Positions 13,867 through 18,048 of a stretch of DNA of 18,048 nt are shown in pieces (position 1 is the first letter of the stretch; the number at the start of each line of letters is the position of its first letter). The notes under the pieces are model-generated. The model did no database searches and had not been told where the DNA came from. It saw only the letters and a list, made by a program, of their open reading frames with translations. The DNA is from Candidatus Methanomethylophilaceae archaeon (GTDB lineage: Archaea > Thermoplasmatota > Thermoplasmata > Methanomassiliicoccales > Methanomethylophilaceae): the NCBI GenBank assembly GCA_016296195.1, contig JAEDJU010000009.1:1-18048 (forward strand), read 5' to 3'. The position numbers and the translations under genes were made by a program.

Positions 13867-15285
13867 ATGGCAAAGTACAGATGCATGATCTGCGGAGAGA
13901 TCTACGATGAAGAGATCGAAGGGGTCAGGTTCGAGGACCTCCCCGACGATTGGGTATGTCCCACATGCCACTCCGCCAAATGCGAGTTCGTCCTGATGGA
14001 GGAGGATGCCTGTCCCAAGACACCCGTGGAGAGGAGCGAACCCACCGCCGAGGACGAGGAGTCCATCGAACTGAACCCCAAACTCGTCAGGAGCGACAAC
14101 GGAATCATCGATGACATCAGGGCCATGTCCTACACCGGCAAGAGCGCCGGGGCACCCATGGAGACCCTCATACCCGTACCCGACTTCACCGACATCCTCT
14201 TCCTGGGAGCGCAGCTCGCGACCAAACCCCTGGAGGAGAGGGACGAGGTCAGCCTCCGCACCGTCATAGGAAAGAACGCGAAACAGCCCATGGTCCTGGA
14301 GGCACCCATGTACATCTCCCACATGAGCTTCGGTGCGCTCTCCGGAAGGGCCAAGGTCGCCCTGTCCAAGGGAAGCGCCATGGCCGAGACCGCCATGTGC
14401 AGCGGAGAGGGAGGTGTCCTCGCGGACGAGATGAACGCCGCCTACAGGTACATCTACGAGTACATCCCCAACAAGTACAGCGCCACATCCGAGACCTTCA
14501 GGAACTGCCATGCGGTGGAGATCAAGATCGGACAGGGTACCAAGCCCGGAATGGGAGGACACCTCCCCGGGGACAAGGTCACCGACATCATCGCGATGAT
14601 GAGGGGAAAGAGGGTCGGAGAGGATGTTCTCAGTCCCGCATCCTTCCCCGAGATCGGATGCCCCGCCGACCTCAAGGCAATGGTGGACATGCTCAGGTCC
14701 AGGACCGACGGCAAACCCATCGGAGTGAAGATCGCCGCAGGACACATCGAGGAGGACCTGGCCTTCATCGCCGAGTCCGGATGCGATTTCATCACAATCG
14801 ACGGAAGGGGAGGAGCCACCGGATCCTCACCCAAATTCCTCAGGGACAACAGCTCCGTACCCACCGTGTACGCTCTCGCAAGGGCAAGGAAGTACATGGA
14901 CGACCACGGAATGACACAGGAACTGGTCATCACAGGCGGATTCCGTACCGGCGGAGACGTCATGAAGGCCATAGCCATGGGAGCGGATGCCGTGGCCATG
15001 GCGTCCGGACCCCTCATCGCACTGGGATGCCAGAGGTACAGGGCATGCAACTCCGGAAAGTGCCCCATGGGTATCGCGACACAGGACCCCGAACTCGAGT
15101 CCCGTCTCGATGTCGAGGCCGGTGCCAAGAGGGTCGCCAACTACCTGAACGCCCTCAAATCCGAGCTCAGGTCCTTCGCCAGGGCATCCGGACACGCCGA
15201 CATCCATGAGATGTCCAAGGATGACCTGTGCACCATCGACTCCGACATAGCTGCCCACACCGGGATCAGGCACGCCGGACTCTGA
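13867..15285 (+). CDS. Rubredoxin fused to FMN-binding glutamate synthase domain
   Basis: The 472-residue product has two parts. Residues 1-45 are a rubredoxin: CMICG (6-10) and CPTC (31-34) supply the four iron-binding cysteines. Residues about 75-440 are the archaeal-type glutamate synthase alpha core: [16 protein letters not shown] (151-166), [13 protein letters not shown] (226-238), [14 protein letters not shown] (309-322) and [20 protein letters not shown] (357-376) form the FMN barrel, and C388/C394/C399 in [16 protein letters not shown] fit the 3Fe-4S site. The N-terminal glutaminase domain is absent, so the ammonia must come from a separate subunit or be free. The rubredoxin probably delivers electrons to the FMN or 3Fe-4S centre in place of an NADPH-dependent small subunit, making glutamate from 2-oxoglutarate. 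Alternatively it could be a related FMN oxidoreductase with another substrate. A hairpin terminator follows. Confidence 0.92.
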   Translation: MAKYRCMICGEIYDEEIEGVRFEDLPDDWVCPTCHSAKCEFVLMEEDACPKTPVERSEPTAEDEESIELNPKLVRSDNGIIDDIRAMSYTGKSAGAPMETLIPVPDFTDILFLGAQLATKPLEERDEVSLRTVIGKNAKQPMVLEAPMYISHMSFGALSGRAKVALSKGSAMAETAMCSGEGGVLADEMNAAYRYIYEYIPNKYSATSETFRNCHAVEIKIGQGTKPGMGGHLPGDKVTDIIAMMRGKRVGEDVLSPASFPEIGCPADLKAMVDMLRSRTDGKPIGVKIAAGHIEEDLAFIAESGCDFITIDGRGGATGSSPKFLRDNSSVPTVYALARARKYMDDHGMTQELVITGGFRTGGDVMKAIAMGADAVAMASGPLIALGCQRYRACNSGKCPMGIATQDPELESRLDVEAGAKRVANYLNALKSELRSFARASGHADIHEMSKDDLCTIDSDIAAHTGIRHAGL

Positions 15286-15301
15286 GTTCTGAAACCATAC
15301 C

Positions 15302-15327
15302 CCGGGACCGTATCGATACGGTTCCGG
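15302..15327 (+). terminator. Hairpin terminator after the rubredoxin-glutamate synthase gene
   Basis: This 26-base inverted repeat is self-complementary except for one G-T, giving an 11-pair stem with the loop TCGA. It starts 16 bases after the stop codon and is followed by a pyrimidine tract ending CTCTTTTATT (15337-15346). Its form and position suit transcription termination; a palindromic protein-binding site is possible but less likely. Confidence 0.6.
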
Positions 15328-15416
15328 ACCTTTCCCCTCTTTTATTACCGTCAAGAATAACATCCCGCTGTGGAGAATATTATGTATTACTTGGATGATG
15401 CCTCCAATCGATTCCC

Positions 15417-16214
15417 ATGAGCAACGACAAAGCCATCCTCGTGGTCAGCTTCGGCACCAGCTACAACGACAACCGCGCCAGGACCATAGGTGCGATCGAG
15501 GAACTGATAGCCTATCATCACCCGGACTGGGAGGTCAGAAGGGCCTTCACCAGCAGGATGATCATCAGGAAGCTCGCAGAGCGTGACAACGAGAAGATCG
15601 ACTACGTCACCGATGCCATGGAGAGACTTGCCAACGATGGGTTCAAGACCGTCATCGTGCAGCCCACCCACATAATGAACGGTGACGAGTTCGAGAAGGT
15701 CGAATCCGTCGTGGAGCAGTACAAGGGCAGGTTCGAGAAACTCTGCCTCGGGAAGCCCCTGCTCACCACGGACCTGGACTACGACATGGTCATGGACGCC
15801 GTGGATGAGGGCATCGTGAAGGAGTCCGCCAACCTGGGGCACAGGACAGCCATCGTCCTCATGGGACACGGTTCCGAGCACTACGCCAACGCCACCTACA
15901 GCCAGTTGCAGATGAAGTTCATCACCTCCGGAAGGAAGGATGTGTACGTGACCACCGTCGAGGGATACCCTTCCTTCGAGGACACCCTCAAGCTCATGGA
16001 GGGCAAAGGATACACCGATGTCGCCCTGTACCCGTTCATGCTGGTTGCAGGAGATCATGCCAACAACGACATGGCAGGCGATGACGAGGATTCCCTGAAG
16101 AAGATCATGGAGGCCGCTGGATACAACGTCCACTGCTTCGTGAAGGGACTCGGTGAGATCCAGCCCTTCCAGAACCTGTTCCTGGCCCATGCGGACCAGG
16201 CCATCGACGGATGA
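15417..16214 (+). CDS. cbiK: Sirohydrochlorin cobaltochelatase (CbiK)
   Basis: CbiK inserts cobalt into sirohydrochlorin (or factor II) in the anaerobic cobalamin pathway. The 265-residue product matches the class II two-domain chelatase size. The N-terminal ILVVSFGTSYNDNR (7-20) is the family opening. PTHIMNGDEFEKV (83-95), MGHGSEHYAN (149-158) and FMLVAGDHANNDMAGD (207-222) contain the metal/substrate residues; His151 and His214 correspond to the two catalytic histidines known in the Salmonella enzyme. There is no signal peptide, so it is the cytoplasmic biosynthetic form. A TATGTATTA element (15381-15389) about 32 bases upstream suggests a short leader. Methylotrophic and hydrogenotrophic methanogens depend on corrinoids, which fits. 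The tail of a siderophore/cobalamin-type ABC ATPase at the window end may be functionally related. Confidence 0.95.
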   Translation: MSNDKAILVVSFGTSYNDNRARTIGAIEELIAYHHPDWEVRRAFTSRMIIRKLAERDNEKIDYVTDAMERLANDGFKTVIVQPTHIMNGDEFEKVESVVEQYKGRFEKLCLGKPLLTTDLDYDMVMDAVDEGIVKESANLGHRTAIVLMGHGSEHYANATYSQLQMKFITSGRKDVYVTTVEGYPSFEDTLKLMEGKGYTDVALYPFMLVAGDHANNDMAGDDEDSLKKIMEAAGYNVHCFVKGLGEIQPFQNLFLAHADQAIDG

Positions 16215-16222
16215 TATCCGTT

Positions 16223-16230
16223 TTTTATAA
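16223..16230 (+). promoter_or_regulatory. TATA box of the PemK/MazF-like gene
   Basis: TTTTATAA is centred 25-26 bases before the ATG at 16252. The T-run of which it is part (16221-16226) starts seven bases after the cbiK stop and may also help end that transcript. Confidence 0.65.
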
Positions 16231-16251
16231 TCACGAGGTGTTCCCCGGCAC

Positions 16252-16701
16252 ATGAGATTCAAGGGGAACGCCTCCAACCCCTCCATCCCGAGACCGATGG
16301 AGGTCTGGAACGCCAACGTCTACTTCGATGACAGATCCGGTGCCAAGAACCGTCCCGTCATAGTCCTGGAGAGACGCGGAGAGGAGTTCACCATCTTCAT
16401 GATAACATCCCACGAGAGGATGCCCGGCACCGACATGAAACTGTACGATCCATACGAGGTCATGCTCGACAAGACCTCCACCGTCCGCACCGACCGCCTC
16501 TTCAAGATACCCCCGTCCAAGTTCAACTACAAGCTGGGGGACCTGGTGGAGGAGGATGCGGAGATGGTCAGGGCCGTGTTCGCAAGGCTAAAGGAGACCC
16601 GTTCCTACCGCAGGAACATCTACCGATCGGGTGATGCAGGATGCATGAGGCTGCCAAGGAGATCCTGTCCGGATGCGGAAGCGACCTGTGCCTCGACCTG
16701 A
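16252..16701 (+). CDS. PemK/MazF-like protein
   Basis: The 149-residue product resembles the type II toxin family PemK/MazF (endoribonucleases with a compact beta-barrel). It has MEVWNANVYFDDRSGAKNRP (16-35), corresponding to the GdvW...F....GsE..K.RP opening. It continues with VIVLERRGEEFTIFMITSHE (36-55), where Arg34 and Ser53 sit at typical active positions, and with LDKTSTVRTDRLFKIPPSKF (72-91), corresponding to the L.k.S.v..d.i..i....l block. There is no antitoxin-like gene directly upstream. It is longer than a usual MazF (about 110): the last 20 or so residues, after RSYRRNIYR, read through the start of the next gene and are probably extra. Such stand-alone members in archaea may be non-toxic regulators. 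It is probably co-transcribed with the downstream gene, which overlaps it by 61 bases in another frame. Confidence 0.7.
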   Translation: MRFKGNASNPSIPRPMEVWNANVYFDDRSGAKNRPVIVLERRGEEFTIFMITSHERMPGTDMKLYDPYEVMLDKTSTVRTDRLFKIPPSKFNYKLGDLVEEDAEMVRAVFARLKETRSYRRNIYRSGDAGCMRLPRRSCPDAEATCAST

Positions 16702-17867
16702 GGTTCATGACCCGCGCTGTCCTGTCCCTCGAGAGGGTCCTGGAGGATGGTAGGGAAAGACCTGCCTGCGACGGCCACCGTATCATCATGGACCCGGAGA
16801 CGGTGATATCCGATTACAGGAAGGATCCGAACATCGTCACGCGCATGATAGCCCACCTCACTCTCCACTGCCTACTGGGACACGGCACGCCGGAGGACGA
16901 GTACGGATCCCTTGCCCAGGACATGATCGTGGAATACGTCCTGGACTCCCTCGACACCCCCCATATCACCGTCTCCGGGAGGGATGACAGGATGTACGCC
17001 TGCGAGAAGTACTTCAAACGCGCAGGCGGACCCGTTCCGGAACTGATCGCGGAGGAACTGAGATCCGCATCCCAATGGCAGATCGGTGACCTGCACCGCA
17101 TGTTCTCCCACGACGACCACGGCATCAGACCGGATGGAACGGATCCGGAATGGGAGGAGCTGTCCAAACAGGCAATGGTGGAGGTGGAGGGATTCTCCAA
17201 GAACCTCGCCGACAGGACCGACGGACTGATGTCCATCCTGAGGATAAGGAACCGCAGGAGATACGACTACAGGTCGTTCCTGCGCAGGTTCATGAGCACC
17301 AGGAACAGGGTGAAGGAGAACCTGGACGAGTTCGACTACATCTACTACGCCTACGGCCTCCAGGTCTACGGCAACATGCCGTTGATCGATTCCCTGGAGT
17401 ACAGCGACACCCCCGGGATCGAGCAGTTCGTCATAGCGATAGACACGTCCGGTTCCACAATGAGGGGACCGGTGATGAAGTTCATAGAGGAGGCCTTCGA
17501 GGTCCTCAGGATATCCGCACCATCCGCTGGGGCGGAACTCCACATCATACAGTGCGACGACATGGTCCGCAGGGACGATGTGGTGAGATGCGAACAGGAC
17601 ATGAGGGTCCTGATGGAGAATTTCGTGTTGGAAGGCGGAAACGGGACCGATTTCAGGCCTGTGTTCGATCACGTTGAGAGGATGAGGGAGGAGGGCTCCC
17701 TCAGGGAATTGAAGGGCCTGATGTTCTTTACCGACGGATACGGAACATATCCGACCAGGAGACCGGACTACGACACGGCCTTCGTGTTCTGCGAGGAGGT
17801 CCCGAAGGAGCACCCCGTACCACCCTGGGCCATGAGGATCTCCATCAGACCGTCCGATGTGGCCTGA
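16641..17867 (+). CDS. Metallopeptidase-like / VWA-like (DUF2201-type) protein
   Basis: The 408-residue product has two parts. The N-terminal half (about 1-200) resembles the putative metallopeptidase domain that precedes VWA-like DUF2201. AHLTLHCLLGH (71-81) keeps H-x3-H and a third His, and AQDMIVEYVLD (92-102) supplies an Asp in the usual ligand position; the catalytic Glu of HExxH is absent. The C-terminal half (about 262-405) is a VWA-like fold with a MIDAS: DTSGS (268-272), Thr336 in GGNGTDF and FFTDGYG (362-368). Such proteins commonly act with a MoxR-type AAA+ ATPase in chaperone-like or metal-insertion roles, but no such ATPase lies in the window. Start 16641 is kept, although it overlaps the previous gene by 61 bases, because residues 1-25 (AAKEIL...LDLRFMTRAV) look like the family N-terminus; a later ATG at 16707 would remove them. 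Confidence 0.82.
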   Translation: MHEAAKEILSGCGSDLCLDLRFMTRAVLSLERVLEDGRERPACDGHRIIMDPETVISDYRKDPNIVTRMIAHLTLHCLLGHGTPEDEYGSLAQDMIVEYVLDSLDTPHITVSGRDDRMYACEKYFKRAGGPVPELIAEELRSASQWQIGDLHRMFSHDDHGIRPDGTDPEWEELSKQAMVEVEGFSKNLADRTDGLMSILRIRNRRRYDYRSFLRRFMSTRNRVKENLDEFDYIYYAYGLQVYGNMPLIDSLEYSDTPGIEQFVIAIDTSGSTMRGPVMKFIEEAFEVLRISAPSAGAELHIIQCDDMVRRDDVVRCEQDMRVLMENFVLEGGNGTDFRPVFDHVERMREEGSLRELKGLMFFTDGYGTYPTRRPDYDTAFVFCEEVPKEHPVPPWAMRISIRPSDVA

Positions 17868-17879
17868 TGGAGTTATGGT

Positions 17880-18048
17880 TTAGGCTTGGGATCGATCACC
17901 GGCGTGCAGGCGCCTCATCTCCTCGTCGGAGACTGCCTCCCCCAGGATGACATGGGGTCTGCCACAATCCTCGATAATCCTGCACTCCACGCCATAGACG
18001 TACCTTATGGATTCCTCCGTGAGGACCTCTCCCGGTGTACCAGTCCTG
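17880..18048 (-). CDS. ABC transporter ATP-binding protein, C-terminal fragment
   Basis: The frame is open from the window edge to a TAA at 17880-17882, giving 55 residues. TGTPGEVLTEESIRYVYGVE followed by CRIIEDCGRPHVIL matches the tail of iron-siderophore/cobalamin (FecE/BtuD-type) ABC ATPases, where GxPxEVLT is followed by xVYGVxxxV and a GxPxVxP-type end. The Walker and signature motifs lie outside the window. It is convergent with the VWA gene (12-base spacer). Cobalamin or iron-complex import would fit the nearby cbiK, but substrate specificity cannot be read from this fragment. Confidence 0.75.
   Translation of the reverse strand, partial: RTGTPGEVLTEESIRYVYGVECRIIEDCGRPHVILGEAVSDEEMRRLHAGDRSQA

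Noticed and set aside
13708..14745. 345-codon minus-strand open frame
   Set aside because: It is antisense to the rubredoxin-glutamate synthase gene and the promoter region; no recognisable protein character.
15387..16316. 309-codon minus-strand open frame
   Set aside because: It is antisense to cbiK; the conserved chelatase motifs are in the plus frame.
1..18048. CRISPR array, insertion sequence or integrase-linked island
   Set aside because: No regularly spaced repeats, transposase or integrase motifs, or tRNA-associated attachment sites are visible; the pRiA4b-like genes alone do not prove a mobile element.

Overview
The window looks like a chromosomal segment of a methanogen-related archaeon. 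I would guess the Methanomassiliicoccales / Thermoplasmatota side, for four reasons. (i) Many genes have an archaeal TATA-like box centred about 25-27 bases before the start codon and no Shine-Dalgarno sequence, which suggests leaderless mRNAs. (ii) There is an anaerobic cobalt chelatase (CbiK) and the tail of a siderophore/cobalamin-type ABC ATPase. (iii) There is a rubredoxin-glutamate synthase fusion and a CoA-disulfide-reductase-rhodanese protein, as expected of a strict anaerobe. (iv) The coding DNA is moderately GC-rich and rich in Asp, Glu and Met. The taxon is an inference; no rRNA is present to confirm it. No tRNA, CRISPR array or intact transposase was found.

Layout. Positions 1-6850 hold four paralogous membrane-anchored proteins of unknown function, arranged as two divergent pairs in tandem: A1 (-, cut by the window edge) / B1 (+), then A2 (-) / B2 (+). 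Each has one N-terminal membrane segment ending in a shared CLLF[A/S]Y motif, then about 540 mostly acidic residues built from about four repeats carrying a [T/L]P-x-G-x-x-x-C-like motif. This duplicated two-gene cassette is the main undescribed protein system here. Positions 6851-8179 hold dapB with a perfect 18-bp palindrome over its predicted transcription start. Upstream of it is an intergenic block of consecutive hairpins (8005-8133) with mutually exclusive pairings, flanked by imperfect direct repeats. This is a candidate structured RNA or small mobile element.

Positions 8180-11843 hold a stand-alone asparagine-synthase-type PP-loop protein (-), two tandem plasmid pRiA4b ORF-3-like proteins (+; the first is degenerate) and a small acidic protein. 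Positions 11844-13711 hold a short spacer and the CoA-disulfide reductase with rhodanese tail (-). Divergent from it, at 13867, is the rubredoxin-glutamate synthase fusion. Then come cbiK, a PemK/MazF-like gene that overlaps a metallopeptidase-like/VWA gene by 61 bases, and the 3' end of an ABC transporter ATPase on the opposite strand.

Functional ties that can be argued: lysine/DAP, glutamate and amide-type nitrogen metabolism (dapB, gltB-like, Asn-synthase-like); low-oxygen thiol/redox chemistry (CoADR-Rhd facing the rubredoxin fusion across a shared promoter region); and corrinoid supply (cbiK and possibly the ABC ATPase). Nothing in the sequence ties the A/B surface proteins to these pathways. 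Many long open frames lie antisense to the genes; they are by-products of codon bias and are not annotated.
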